This document shows positions 25,180-36,394 of a stretch of 64,000 nucleotides of DNA, piece after piece (positions within the stretch are counted from its first letter, which is position 1; each line of letters starts with the position of its first letter). The notes under the pieces are model-generated. The model made no database searches, was not told where the DNA came from, and worked only from the letters and a program-made list of their open reading frames with translations. The DNA is from Kribbella soli (GTDB lineage Bacteria; Actinomycetota; Actinomycetes; Propionibacteriales; Kribbellaceae): positions 372,001 to 436,000 of the forward strand of contig NZ_SJJZ01000002.1 in NCBI RefSeq assembly GCF_004331345.1, given 5' to 3'. Position numbers and translations under genes: made by a program.

Positions 25180-25962
25180 ATGTCCTATCTGTGGTCCGTC
25201 TTCACCAAACCGTGGATCGGGTTGCCCGGTGACGAGCTCGGCCGGCTGATCTCCGGACTCGGATTCGCCGGCGCCGAGGTCCCGGTGCGCGAGTCGGCGT
25301 ACGTGACGCCGGCGACCGCCGAGGCCGAGCTGCCGAAGTTCACCGCCCAGTTACGGGCCGAGGGCATCGAACCGATCAGTGTCGCGAGCGACCTGTCCGA
25401 GCAGGTGTTCGCCGCGTGCGCGGAGTCCGGCGTACCGATGATCCGGATCATGGCCGACCTCGGTCCCGACGGGTACGCCGCTGCTGTACGACGCAACCGC
25501 GAGCTGCTCGAACACGCCGTCGTACTCACCGAGCGGTACGACGTACAGGTCGGAGTGCAACTGCACCACGGGCGGTACGTGTCGTCGACGCTCGGCGTAC
25601 TGCAGTTGATCGACGGGCTGCCCGAACGCTTCAAGCTTGTGTGGGACGCGGCGCACGACGCGCTCGCCGGTGATCATCCCGCGGTGACGCTGGAGCTCGG
25701 CGCGGACCGGCTCGGAATCGTGAACCTGAAGAACGTCCACTACCTCCGCACAGGCGACGGCTGGAAGACGAACTTCGTCGAGGCCGAGGACGGGTTGTCC
25801 GACTGGCCGGCCGTGTTCGCGACGCTGCGGCAGCTCAAGTACACCGGCCCGATCTGCCTGACAGGTCAGTACTCCGATCCCGCCGTACCGGTGGAAACCC
25901 GGCTCGAAAAAGATCTGCGGTTCGCTGTCACATCGGCCGCGCAGCATCCGTCAAGGGAGTGA
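25180..25962 (+). CDS. Sugar phosphate isomerase/epimerase family (AP-endonuclease-2-like TIM barrel)
   Basis: 260 aa, ATG 25180 with GGGAGG upstream. TIM-barrel signals: SGLGFAGAEVPV, IRIMADLG, VQLHHGRYVSST, VWDAAHDALAGDHP, GIVNLKNVHY and the late ICLTGQYSDP. The metal-binding E/D/H set of xylose-isomerase-like enzymes is partly visible. It probably isomerises the imported sugar or keto acid. Last clear enzyme of the LysR-facing operon. Confidence 0.8.
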   Translation: MSYLWSVFTKPWIGLPGDELGRLISGLGFAGAEVPVRESAYVTPATAEAELPKFTAQLRAEGIEPISVASDLSEQVFAACAESGVPMIRIMADLGPDGYAAAVRRNRELLEHAVVLTERYDVQVGVQLHHGRYVSSTLGVLQLIDGLPERFKLVWDAAHDALAGDHPAVTLELGADRLGIVNLKNVHYLRTGDGWKTNFVEAEDGLSDWPAVFATLRQLKYTGPICLTGQYSDPAVPVETRLEKDLRFAVTSAAQHPSRE

Positions 25963-25996
25963 AATCAACAGACACCACAGCTTTGGAGACCCTCCC

Positions 25997-26452
25997 ATGC
26001 AAGCAAGGATGAACAACCCCGCAATGGTTCTGCCCGACGCCACGAAGGGCATCCAGAACATCTACAAGGCGATCGGGCAGTCCGGGACCGACGGCACGAC
26101 GCTCGAACTCGTGCACCTGCGCGCCAGCCAGATCAACGGCTGCTCGCCGTGCGTGTTCGGCGGCGTCAAGTCGGCGCTGAAGAACGGCGAGACCGACGAG
26201 CGGCTGCACCAGGTCGCGGCCTGGCGCGACTCCGACCTGTTCACCGACTCCGAGCGCGCGGCCCTCGAGATGACCGAGGCCGCGACCCGGCTGGCCGACA
26301 ACCCGACCGCGGTCACCGACGAGATCTGGAGCGCCGCCGCCGACCACTTCGACGAGAAGGAACTGTCGGCGATCATCCTGATGATCGGGCTCACCAACCT
26401 GTTCAACCGCCTCAACACCACGGTGCGGGCTCCCGCCGGCGCCACCTGGTAG
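25997..26452 (+). CDS. Carboxymuconolactone decarboxylase / AhpD-like protein
   Basis: 151 aa, ATG 25997 with GGAG about 9 nt upstream. It contains INGCSPCVFGGVKSAL, the C-x-x-C of AhpD-like alkylhydroperoxidase-type proteins, and ADHFDEKELSAIILMIGLTN. Members reduce peroxides through the cysteine pair. It is followed by a strong hairpin, so it closes a transcription unit. Confidence 0.85.
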   Translation: MQARMNNPAMVLPDATKGIQNIYKAIGQSGTDGTTLELVHLRASQINGCSPCVFGGVKSALKNGETDERLHQVAAWRDSDLFTDSERAALEMTEAATRLADNPTAVTDEIWSAAADHFDEKELSAIILMIGLTNLFNRLNTTVRAPAGATW

Positions 26453-26464
26453 TAACTACTCTGG

Positions 26465-26493
26465 GCCCCGGATGTCGAGGAGACGTCCGGGGC
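26465..26493 (+). terminator. Hairpin terminator after AhpD-like gene
   Basis: GCCCCGGATGTC pairs with GACGTCCGGGGC (12 bp including one G-U) around a 5-nt loop, 12 bp after the stop codon. There is no T-run, as is common for actinobacterial terminators. Confidence 0.65.
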
Positions 26494-26523
26494 TCCGACG
26501 TACCTGGTGAATGGAGGCAAGCA

Positions 26524-26877
26524 ATGAAATACATGCTGCTGATCTACGGGAACGAACAGACCTGGGACACGTTGCACGCCGCGGGCATGGAGCAGGTGAT
26601 GGAACAGCACGGCAAGCTCATCGACGAATTGAAGGCGCGCGGTGAGCACGTCGACGACAGACCGCTGACCATCGCGAACTCGCGGGTGGTCCGGGTGCGG
26701 GACGGCGTACCGACGGTGACGGACGGACCGTTCACCGAGGCCAAGGAAGTGCTGGCGGGCTACTACATCGTCGACTGCGCGAGCCTGGATCGCGCAACGG
26801 AGATCGCCGCGCGACTGCCGGAGGCGCCGTACTCGCCGATCGAGATCCGGGAGTACACCGACCCGATGGAAAGCTGA
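26524..26877 (+). CDS. YciI-like (DGPF-domain) protein
   Basis: 117 aa, ATG 26524, 6 nt after GGAGG. It starts MKYMLLIYGNE and holds VTDGPFTEAKEVLAGYYIVD with the DGPF box and the YciI catalytic-type D/H region. In actinobacteria such genes often accompany ECF sigma factors; none is here. Function unknown. Confidence 0.85.
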   Translation: MKYMLLIYGNEQTWDTLHAAGMEQVMEQHGKLIDELKARGEHVDDRPLTIANSRVVRVRDGVPTVTDGPFTEAKEVLAGYYIVDCASLDRATEIAARLPEAPYSPIEIREYTDPMES

Positions 26878-26900
26878 CCTGCTGTGCTGTCCAGGGACTT

Positions 26901-26937
26901 GCCGGCCTCAGCTGGGCGTTGGACACCTGAGACCGGC
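26901..26937. terminator. Hairpin between convergent genes
   Basis: GCCGGCCTCAG pairs with CTGAGACCGGC (two 5-bp stems with one mismatch) around 15 nt. A second dyad GAGTCACTGACTC (26938-26950) follows. Together they can end transcription from both sides. Confidence 0.45.
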
Positions 26938-26948
26938 GAGTCACTGAC

Positions 26949-27275
26949 TCAGACCGCTGCCGCCCGAACTGGCTCGCTGGACGCGAGGATGACCCCACCT
27001 GAGGCGGGTTGATCACCCATGCCCCGGCCACCTTGGACGTACACGGTAGTGCCGGGCGCCGGCGCCTGGGCACCGTCGCCGAGTCGTAGCGTGGTCGACA
27101 TTCCGTTGCTCAGTCTGAGCATCGCCACGCGTCGCGGTCGCACCGACGGAATCGACGAGCTCACCTCGTGGATGCCGGTACACACCGCCGGTTGGATCGA
27201 AGCCCGACCGAGTCCCGCGTTGCCGTGACTCCTCACATCACGGCACTGCTCGGCGAGCCTACTCATCGCTGACAC
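26949..27275 (-). CDS. Hypothetical protein, weakly supported (108 aa)
   Basis: GTG 27275 (or ATG 27266) lies just after GGGGGAAG, a good ribosome-binding site. The second half (RVAMLRLSNGMSTTLRLGDG, APGTTVYVQGGRGMG) reads like a small beta-rich domain. The first half is compositionally weak and the codon bias is poorer than in neighbours. I do not recognise it. The surrounding 26878-27400 holds only palindromes and the importer's 3' flank. Confidence 0.35.
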   Translation of the reverse strand: MSAMSRLAEQCRDVRSHGNAGLGRASIQPAVCTGIHEVSSSIPSVRPRRVAMLRLSNGMSTTLRLGDGAQAPAPGTTVYVQGGRGMGDQPASGGVILASSEPVRAAAV

Positions 27276-27400
27276 ACTTCCCCCTTCTCGTCGTTACTCT
27301 CCCCGAGTGATACATCCAAGCAACCCTCGCTGAGAGTGACGGTGTTTTCAAGGGATCGTGACCGGAATCCCGAGTGCCGGAACTCCTGTCCAGGAAAGCG

Positions 27401-28294
27401 CTACTGACCACCGAAGCCGGTGGTCGCAATGCCCTTGATGATCTGGCGCTGGAAGAACAGGAACACCAGGACCAGCGGCAGCGCGGCCAGGATCGCGGAC
27501 GCCATGTTCTGCGCGTACTGCAGCCCGTACGCGCTCTTCACCGTCTGCAGTCCGACCGGCAACGTCATCAGGTGCGCGTCCGTGGTCACGATGAACGGCC
27601 ACAGGAAGTTGTTCCACGCCCCGATGAACACGAAGATCGCCACCGCGGCGAGGATCGGCCGCGACAACGGCAGTACGACGGACCAGAACACCCGCAGCCG
27701 CCCGGCGCCGTCGACCCGCGCCGCGTCCTCCAGCTCCACAGGGATCTGGTCGAAGAAACGCTTGAGAATCAGGACCATCGCGGGCGCGAACGCCTGCGGC
27801 AGGATGATGCCCCAGTACGTGTCGACCAGGTTGAACGCCAGCATCTGCCGGAACAACGGCACGATCAGCAACTGCGGCGGGATGATGATCGCCGCGATGA
27901 TCGCGGCGTACAACAATCGCTTGCCCTTGAAGTTCACCCGCGAGAACGCATACCCGGCCAGCGCCGACGTGGCGACCGTGATGAACGTGATCGCCACCGA
28001 CGTGATCAGGCTGTTCCACGCCCAGGACGGGATGTCGCCCGCGGACAGCACCTTGCGGTAGGCCTCGAAGCTGAGCCCGTCCGGCGGGTTCAGCGTGATC
28101 TGCGACGCACCGGCGTCCGCCTCGCTCTTCAGCGACGTGAGCACCGCCCACGCGAACGGAACCAGCCAAGTTACGGCCAGCACCGCAAGTACGAGCAGCG
28201 CGGCCATTCTGGACACGCTCCAGGGGTTTTCGCCTGGCTTGTGCGTTTGTTTCATCCCGCGGCTGATTCCACGGCTCAGGGTGTAGGTGCTCAT
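27401..28294 (-). CDS. Sugar ABC transporter permease (MalG-like)
   Basis: 297 aa, ATG 28294, overlapping the upstream permease stop as ATGA. Six membrane segments; the EAA loop is EDAARVDGAGRLRVFWSVVL, and WNNFLWPFIV is typical. Second permease of the LacI-linked importer. Confidence 0.88.
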   Translation of the reverse strand: MSTYTLSRGISRGMKQTHKPGENPWSVSRMAALLVLAVLAVTWLVPFAWAVLTSLKSEADAGASQITLNPPDGLSFEAYRKVLSAGDIPSWAWNSLITSVAITFITVATSALAGYAFSRVNFKGKRLLYAAIIAAIIIPPQLLIVPLFRQMLAFNLVDTYWGIILPQAFAPAMVLILKRFFDQIPVELEDAARVDGAGRLRVFWSVVLPLSRPILAAVAIFVFIGAWNNFLWPFIVTTDAHLMTLPVGLQTVKSAYGLQYAQNMASAILAALPLVLVFLFFQRQIIKGIATTGFGGQ

Positions 28295-29226
28295 GCGGCG
28301 CTCCTGCGGTTGATCAGCTTGTACTGCGCCAGCGACACCAGGACGATGAGCGCGAAGAACAGGTACGAGATGGCCGACGAGTAACCGAACCGGTAGCCGG
28401 TGAAGCCGGACTCGTAGATGTACTGCACGATCGACCGCGTCGTACCGGCCGGACCGCCGTTGGTCAGCATGTAGATCTGGTCGAACACCTTCAGCGACGC
28501 GAGGATCTGCAACGTGACGAGCAACGCCGTGGTCGGCGCCAGCTGCGGGATCACGATCGAGAACAGCTGCCGCCACTTGCCCGCGCCGTCCAGCGCCGCG
28601 GCCTCGAACTGCTGCTCGGGAATGTTCTGCAGCGCCGCCAGGTACAGCAGGAAGTTGAACCCGATCGTCCACCACAGCGTGGTGATCACGACCGAGAACA
28701 TCGCCACCTTCGGATCCTGCAGCCAGGCCACCGGTCCGGCACCGAACTGCTCCAGTACGCCGTTGATCAGCCCGAGCTTCGGGTTGTACATCCAGCTCCA
28801 GAACATCACCACGACGGTGGATGCGAGCAGGTACGGCAGGAAGAACGACAGGCGCCACAACCAGCGCCCCGGCAGGCCGAGGTTCACGAGCAGTGCCAGC
28901 GCGAGTGACAGGACGATCAGCGGGATCGTGCTCAGCGCCGTGAACCACACGGTGTTTCCGAGCGACTTCCACATGTCCGGGTCGCGCAGCGCGTCGGCGT
29001 AGTTGGAGAATCCGACCAGGCCGCTGCCCGCACCGGTCAGCGTCTCGCCGGTGAAGCTCAGGTACAGGCCGTACAGCGCCGGAATCACGAGAAAGAGCAC
29101 GAACAGCACGGCGAACGGCGCCGCGAAGGCCCATCCAGTGAGGGTCTCCCCACGCTTCGCCTTCGCCTTGCCCTGAGCGGTGACCTCCTCCGTCGTTGCG
29201 GCCGGAGTATCGATAGCAGTAGACAT
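28291..29226 (-). CDS. Sugar ABC transporter permease (MalF-like)
   Basis: 311 aa, ATG 29226 behind GAGGAGAGG. Membrane segments start at WAFAAPFAVLFVLFLVIPAL; the EAA loop is FEAAALDGAGKWRQLFSIVI. It pairs with the downstream permease. A GTG at 29244 within the binding-protein overlap is a less likely start. Confidence 0.88.
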   Translation of the reverse strand: MSTAIDTPAATTEEVTAQGKAKAKRGETLTGWAFAAPFAVLFVLFLVIPALYGLYLSFTGETLTGAGSGLVGFSNYADALRDPDMWKSLGNTVWFTALSTIPLIVLSLALALLVNLGLPGRWLWRLSFFLPYLLASTVVVMFWSWMYNPKLGLINGVLEQFGAGPVAWLQDPKVAMFSVVITTLWWTIGFNFLLYLAALQNIPEQQFEAAALDGAGKWRQLFSIVIPQLAPTTALLVTLQILASLKVFDQIYMLTNGGPAGTTRSIVQYIYESGFTGYRFGYSSAISYLFFALIVLVSLAQYKLINRRSAA

Positions 29227-29240
29227 GTGCGCCTCTCCTC

Positions 29241-30533
29241 TCACACCGGCTGCGGGCGGTCGAGCAGCTTGTTCAGCCGGGCGACGAAACCGTCGAAGCC
29301 GGCCGCTGGATCACCACTGCCGAGGAACACGTTCTGCACGTTCTCGGCGAAGTAGTTCTGGAAGTCGCTGCCCGCGCCGCTGAACCACACGTCCGGGTCG
29401 TAGTTCACGTACGCCGGAATGCCCGCGTAGTTCGACTGCGGCTTCAGCGCCTGGTACTCCGCGCTCGTCGCGACCGGCTGGTACGCCGGGATGTGGCCGC
29501 CGCCGGCCCACTTCACCGACCGCTTCAGCAGCTCGGCCACCATCGTGTAGACGTGCTTGCGGCGCTCCGGCGACACCTTCGACTGCCGCGGCAGCACGAA
29601 CGTGTGCGAGTCGGCGTACGCGGCCTGCGTCCCGAACATGGTCGGGATCGGTACCGCGTCGATGGGCAGCTTCGCTTCCTTCAGCACCGGGAGCTCCCAG
29701 ACACCGCCGAAGAACATGCCGCTCTCGCCGTGCAGGAACTCGCTGGTCGCCGTACCGCCGTCGCCGCTGCGCGAGGCGATCGTGTCGTTGAGCAAGGACC
29801 GGATGAAGGTCAGGGTCTTGACCGCGGCATCCTTGTCGACCTCCGCCTGCTGACCGGGTACAAGCTTCATGTCTGCGCCGGTCTGCCGGTACAGGGTGTA
29901 GAACAGCCGCCACATCTGCGCGCCGTCACCCAGGTAGCCGTACGACAGGCCGTGCTTCCCGGTGACCTTCTGCAGCTTGGTCGCGACCTCGGTGAACTCC
30001 TCCGGGCTCTTCAGCGAGTGCAGAGCCTCCGTGACACCGGCCTTCTCGGCGTGATCGGTGTTGTAGTAGAGCACGAACGGGTGCGTGTCGAGGGCGATCG
30101 CGTAGAGCTTCCCGTCGTACTGACACTTCTCCCAGACACGGGCGGGGAAGTCCTCCTTGCGCAGTCCGGCCTCGGCGAGCAGGTCGAGATCCCACGGCTC
30201 GAGCAGGCCGCCCGGCGCGTACCCGGCGATCCGGGACGCGTGCATGACCGCCACGTCCGGAGCGCGGCCGCCGGCCGACGCCATCGCGAGCTTCGTGTAG
30301 TACGGCGGACCCCAGGCGAGCACCGTCTGGGTCGTGCGAAAGCCGAGGTTCGCGGCGTTGACGGCGTCCACCAGGCCTGCCATCACCGTGCCGTCACCAC
30401 CGGTCAAGAGGTGCCAGTAGTTCAGGTTGGTCGTCGAACGCGACGCGCCGGGGGCGCAGCCGACGAGCAACCCACCACCGGCCAGCGCCGCCGCTGCCTT
30501 GAGCAGGCTGCGTCGGGAGAAATCTTCAGTCAT
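29241..30533 (-). CDS. ABC solute-binding lipoprotein (Tat signal)
   Basis: 430 aa, ATG 30533. Twin-arginine SRRSLLKAAAALAGG and lipobox LLVGC; the family 1 binding fold shows LYAIALDTHPFVLYYNTDHA, FLHGESGMFFGGVWELPVL. It delivers a sugar to the downstream permeases. No ATPase is in the operon. Confidence 0.88.
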   Translation of the reverse strand: MTEDFSRRSLLKAAAALAGGGLLVGCAPGASRSTTNLNYWHLLTGGDGTVMAGLVDAVNAANLGFRTTQTVLAWGPPYYTKLAMASAGGRAPDVAVMHASRIAGYAPGGLLEPWDLDLLAEAGLRKEDFPARVWEKCQYDGKLYAIALDTHPFVLYYNTDHAEKAGVTEALHSLKSPEEFTEVATKLQKVTGKHGLSYGYLGDGAQMWRLFYTLYRQTGADMKLVPGQQAEVDKDAAVKTLTFIRSLLNDTIASRSGDGGTATSEFLHGESGMFFGGVWELPVLKEAKLPIDAVPIPTMFGTQAAYADSHTFVLPRQSKVSPERRKHVYTMVAELLKRSVKWAGGGHIPAYQPVATSAEYQALKPQSNYAGIPAYVNYDPDVWFSGAGSDFQNYFAENVQNVFLGSGDPAAGFDGFVARLNKLLDRPQPV

Positions 30534-30610
30534 TCGGTCTCCTTCGGGGCGGACCGAAAATTACATCGTTAGAATGACCGGCACAAGACTCCGATGTGGG
30601 ATTTTGTGGA

Positions 30611-30622
30611 AACGTATCCGTT
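30611..30622. promoter_or_regulatory. Weak LacI-type operator candidate
   Basis: AACGTATCCGTT has 4-bp arms around TATC, 78 bp upstream of the binding-protein gene and overlapping the lacI stop. Position and AACG/CGTT ends suit a LacI-family site, but the dyad is short. Confidence 0.3.
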
Positions 30623-31670
30623 AACGTGCGGTGCTGGCGCGCTCGACCACGCGGTGCGGGATCATCACCCTGCGCGGCGGCGCACCCGTGTCCGCCATCC
30701 GCTCGGCCAGCAGGTCGAGGGCCGCGGCGACGAACTCCCGCCGGTCGAAGGCGATCGTGGTCAGCGGCGGGATCATGAACTGGCTGTCGAGGATGTTGTC
30801 GAACCCGGCCACCAGGGTCTGCTTCGGTACGTCGATGCCCGCGCTCCACAGCGCGGACAAGGCGCCGGAGGCCAGCGTGTCGGTGAAGCAGAAGAACGCG
30901 TCCGGCAACTCGTGCTCGGCCAGGTACTTCCCCACGACGGTCGCGGCACCCTCGGGCCGCCAGCGGTCGAGGCTGATCTCCAGGCTCGGATCGATCGGTA
31001 CGCCGGCCTCCTCGAGCGCCTGGTGGTATCCCGCGGTCCGCAGCCGCGACGCCGCCGTACCCGGAGCTTCGGCCGATCCACCGAGGACTCCGGCGCCGCT
31101 CGAGCCGCGTGGGATCTCCGGCGTACCGACGGCTGCGATGCGCCGGCAGCCCTGTGCCAGCAGGTGTTTGGTCAGGTCCCGCGCGGCCGCCACATTGTCG
31201 ATCGCGACCTGGCTGACGACGTCCTGGTCGACGTCGCCAATCAGTACCAGGGGCGGCAGCGGGCCTGCCGTCATCACCGCGCTGTCGTCGAGGTTCACCG
31301 GGTTCAGAATGAGGCCGTCCACGAGGTACGCGCGGGCCTTCGAGAGCAGCTCGAACTCACGCTTGGGCTCCGCCGCGGTCTGCTCGATCTGCACACCCCA
31401 GCCGCGCTCGTGGGCGAGCTCGACGACCAGGTGAACGATCTCCGCGGAGTACGGCCGGAGCAGGTCGGGCAGCGCCAGCGCGATCATGCCGGAGCGGCCG
31501 TTGCGCAGACCGCGGGCGCTCATGTTCGGCACGTAGTCGAGCTCGACGAGCGCGCTCTCCACCCGGGCCCGGGTCTCCGGGCGCACGAACACGACGCCGT
31601 TGATCACGTTCGACACCGTCTTCGGCGACACCCCGGCGAGCTTGGCGACATCTTTGACGGTGGGACGCAT
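30621..31670 (-). CDS. LacI-family transcriptional regulator
   Basis: 349 aa from ATG 31670 (MRPTVKDVAKLAGVSPKTVS); ATG 31679 is an alternative. The HTH and hinge (NMSARGLRNGRSGMIAL) precede a periplasmic-binding-like sensor ending in a typical TTIAFDRREFVAAALDLL. It is likely the repressor of the adjacent sugar importer, responding to that sugar. Confidence 0.9.
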   Translation of the reverse strand: MRPTVKDVAKLAGVSPKTVSNVINGVVFVRPETRARVESALVELDYVPNMSARGLRNGRSGMIALALPDLLRPYSAEIVHLVVELAHERGWGVQIEQTAAEPKREFELLSKARAYLVDGLILNPVNLDDSAVMTAGPLPPLVLIGDVDQDVVSQVAIDNVAAARDLTKHLLAQGCRRIAAVGTPEIPRGSSGAGVLGGSAEAPGTAASRLRTAGYHQALEEAGVPIDPSLEISLDRWRPEGAATVVGKYLAEHELPDAFFCFTDTLASGALSALWSAGIDVPKQTLVAGFDNILDSQFMIPPLTTIAFDRREFVAAALDLLAERMADTGAPPRRVMIPHRVVERASTAR

Positions 31671-31707
31671 GCCGCCCATTGTCACACCTGGCACACGTTG
31701 TCACGCA

Positions 31708-32415
31708 TCAGCGCGTAATGAGAGCTCCGCCGTTCACGTGCAGGACCTGACCGGTGACGTGGCGGCCGGCGGGTGACGCCAGGAAGTGGATGGTGCCGGC
31801 GATGTCGGCGACCTCGCCCTCGCGCTTGGTCAACGTTGCCTGGAGCAAAGTCGCGCGGCGCTCGTCGGTGAGCCGGCCCTGGAAGAACTCCGTCTCGGCG
31901 GTGAACCCCGGCGCGACCACATTGGAGGTCACGCCCCAGGCCCCGAGCTCGGTCGCCGCGTCGACGTTCCACATCGCCAGCGCTGCCTTCGAAGCGCCGT
32001 ACGAACCTGCACCGCGGGCGCCGGCGATCGAGCCCAGATGGACGACGGCGGTGGTCAGCCGCGGTGCGAGGGCGGTTGTCGTGAGGACTGCGCTGATCAG
32101 GTTGGCGTCGAGGTTCGCCAGCCAGTTCGCCTTCAGTTGCGCGAGATCGCCGTCGGGCCGCCCGAAGTCGGTGTTGCCGCCGGCGTTGTTGACCAAGACA
32201 TCGACCGTCTCGGGCAGTTGATCCAGCAGCCGCTCGACCTGCGCCGGGTCGGTCGCGTCGCACACCACTCCCCTGGCCCCGAGGTCCGCGGCAGTCTTCT
32301 CGAGTACGTCGGCGCGCCGTCCGGTGATCACCACGTCGTCACCGTCCGCGCGGAACCGCTCCGCGGTCGCTCGCCCGATCCCGGTCGCTCCCCCGGTCAC
32401 CACGATCGTCCTCAT
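31708..32415 (-). CDS. SDR-family oxidoreductase
   Basis: 235 aa, ATG 32415. GGATGIG motif, NNAGGNTDFG, catalytic Ser in HLGSIAGARG, Y-x-x-x-K in SYGASKAALAMW, and VAPGFTAETEF. It is divergent from the MarR gene across a 32-bp palindrome and is the obvious MarR target. It lies 37 bp upstream of lacI in the same direction, so readthrough is possible. Confidence 0.87.
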   Translation of the reverse strand: MRTIVVTGGATGIGRATAERFRADGDDVVITGRRADVLEKTAADLGARGVVCDATDPAQVERLLDQLPETVDVLVNNAGGNTDFGRPDGDLAQLKANWLANLDANLISAVLTTTALAPRLTTAVVHLGSIAGARGAGSYGASKAALAMWNVDAATELGAWGVTSNVVAPGFTAETEFFQGRLTDERRATLLQATLTKREGEVADIAGTIHFLASPAGRHVTGQVLHVNGGALITR

Positions 32416-32427
32416 CCTGAAATCCTC

Positions 32428-32459
32428 ACGTTTAGCTCTAAATGTTTAGACCTAAACGT
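32428..32459. promoter_or_regulatory. 32-bp near-perfect palindrome between SDR and MarR genes
   Basis: ACGTTTAG (32428-32435) and CTAAACGT (32452-32459) are perfect outer arms; TCTAAATGTTTAGA (32437-32450) is an inner dyad on the same centre. 15 of 16 base pairs match. It must contain the promoters of one or both genes and is a strong MarR operator candidate. Confidence 0.75.
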
Positions 32460-32462
32460 ACC

Positions 32463-33017
32463 ATGGGTCCCGTGGCCGACTCCTACCCGCTCGATTCCCC
32501 GAGTCCGTACCCCGCCGCCGAGATCGCCCGCGCCTGGCAGCGCGAACGCCCCGGTACGCCGACCGACTCGATCGAGATCGTCACTCCCCTGTGGCGGCTG
32601 GCGAAGTTGTTCGCCGACGACCGGCGCCGCGTGCTGGCGGACGCCGGCGTGGATCCCGCGACGCTCGATCTGCTCAGCGTGCTGCGGCGCGCGGGCACGC
32701 CGTACGAGCTCAGTACGCGCGAACTGTCCCGCCGTACGCTCGTCACCGCCGGAGCGATCTCGCAGCGGGTCGCCCGCGCCGAGGCCGGCGGGCTGGTCAC
32801 GCGGCGGACCGCGGACGACGGGAGCCGCGCGGTCGTCGTGACGCTCACCGAGGCCGGCCACGATCTGATCGAGCGGACGGTCGACCAGGTGCTCACGCGG
32901 GAGGCCGAGCTGGTCGCGTCGCTGTCCCCCACCGCCCGCACCCAGCTCGCGGCCCAGCTGCAGGATCTGCTCGACGAGGTCGCCCGGGTGGCCCGCAAAC
33001 CTTCCGGACAGCGTTGA
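32463..33017 (+). CDS. MarR-family transcriptional regulator
   Basis: 184 aa from ATG 32463; GTG 32472 is also possible. The ATG at 32442 lies inside the palindrome and is unlikely. Winged HTH: LSTRELSRRTLVTAGAISQR, RAEAGGLVTRRTADDGSRAV. It presumably represses itself and the divergent SDR. The UvrA-like gene 73 bp downstream may be a second target. Confidence 0.87.
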   Translation: MGPVADSYPLDSPSPYPAAEIARAWQRERPGTPTDSIEIVTPLWRLAKLFADDRRRVLADAGVDPATLDLLSVLRRAGTPYELSTRELSRRTLVTAGAISQRVARAEAGGLVTRRTADDGSRAVVVTLTEAGHDLIERTVDQVLTREAELVASLSPTARTQLAAQLQDLLDEVARVARKPSGQR

Positions 33018-33070
33018 GACTTTTCTTCCCCTCCTCTGCTTGAGCGTCGAGCAAAAGTTCCTATGAACGG

Positions 33071-33088
33071 TTCAATGAGAGCATTGAA
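33071..33088. promoter_or_regulatory. Inverted repeat before UvrA-like gene
   Basis: TTCAATG and CATTGAA are perfect 7-bp arms around AGAG, ending 2 bp before the ATG. It covers the place where a ribosome-binding site would be, so it acts as an operator, a leaderless start, or an mRNA hairpin. Confidence 0.6.
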
Positions 33089-33090
33089 GG

Positions 33091-35340
<2,250 letters not shown>

Positions 35341-35352
<12 letters not shown>

Positions 35353-36345
35353 GAAGCGGTTGATGTCGGCCAGCTCTTGGGCCAGATCCGCTGGCTCGAA
35401 GAGGTCGACCTCGAGGGTGGCGTGCTGCCAGGTGCCGATCGGGCGGCCGGCTCGCACGACTGCGGGACGCAGCATGCCACCGCCCGGGAAGATCGATTTC
35501 GGTAGGTCGACGTGTCGGTTCTGATAGCCGAGTAGGTACGTGTCGAACTCGCCCACCAGGCGTACGTCGTTGCAGCCGGGCAGGTCGTCCACAGCGTGGA
35601 GCTCGGTGGTCTCGACCTCGAAGGAGGTCGTGGCCACCGCCTCCACGGCCCGGCGCGCGAGCGGGACCGGCAGACCCGACCAGGTCGCGAAGTCGCGTGG
35701 GGTGGCCGGCCCGTAGGCGGTCAGGTAGCGGCGGGCCAGGTCCTCGGGTTCGCCCTCGAGGACCAGTGGCTTGCCCAGCCAGTCGCGGACGGCGACCCAG
35801 GTTTCGCCGGGTCCGTAGCAGAGGCGTCCGAGCAGGCCCGTGTACCGGATGAGGGCGTAGACCGCCTGCCCTTTCGGCTCGGCGATCAGCCCGGCGCGCA
35901 CCAGCACGTCGGCCAACTCAGCGCGGTTGCACGGACCGTGGGTCAGCAGCCAGTCCTCGAGAAGGTCGGCAGCCTCGGCCCGGATGCGTTCCGGCAGGCC
36001 GAGTTCACCGAACCGGCGTTCGGTGTCCTTGATCAGTTTCGGGCCGAGCAGGCCGAGCAGCGGGCCGGCGTCCTCGGTCGTGACGAGTTGGAGGGTGCCG
36101 CGCATGAACCAGCCGCGGATCACGGAGCGGTCGGATTCCTGGGCCGTCGAGACATCGGCGAGCGTGGTCGCGGTCGATCGGGCGCGGACGGCGTACGACG
36201 CTCCTCGCCAGGTCTGGGCCTGGAGTCCCCCCGCCCGGCGTACGACGTCGGCCACCCCTCCGGGGCCGGCCTCGTTCACCGGACGCTCGAGGCAGTTGGC
36301 CTGCATCCTGGCCGCCAGTAGCCAATTCACAGACCTCCGCGCCAC
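35341..36345 (-). CDS. Winged-helix DNA-binding domain protein (HTH_42-like)
   Basis: 334 aa from GTG 36345; GTG 36330 behind GGAGG is an alternative. Typical blocks: RRAGGLQAQTWRGASYAVRA, RSVIRGWFMRGTLQLV, RAELADVLVRAGLI, YLTAYGPATPRDFATWSGLP. The family includes crosslink-repair glycosylases such as AlkX/YcaQ. The QxQ-type catalytic motif appears as LQAQTW here, so a glycosylase role is possible. It is convergent with the UvrA-like gene (12-bp overlap), a suggestive DNA-protection pairing. Confidence 0.78.
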
Positions 36346-36394
36346 TTCAGCATGACACCACGAACCGAGCGAGAGCGCATCCCCAAATGAAAGA

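Noticed and set aside
31553..31562. GAGCGCGCTC dyad in the lacI gene as a further copy of the GAGAGCGCTCTC motif
   Set aside because: Different core (GCGC repeated) and easily produced by GC-rich codons.
36330..36345. Riboswitch or leader in front of the winged-helix gene
   Set aside because: The space is short and shows no stem; only an alternative GTG with GGAGG.
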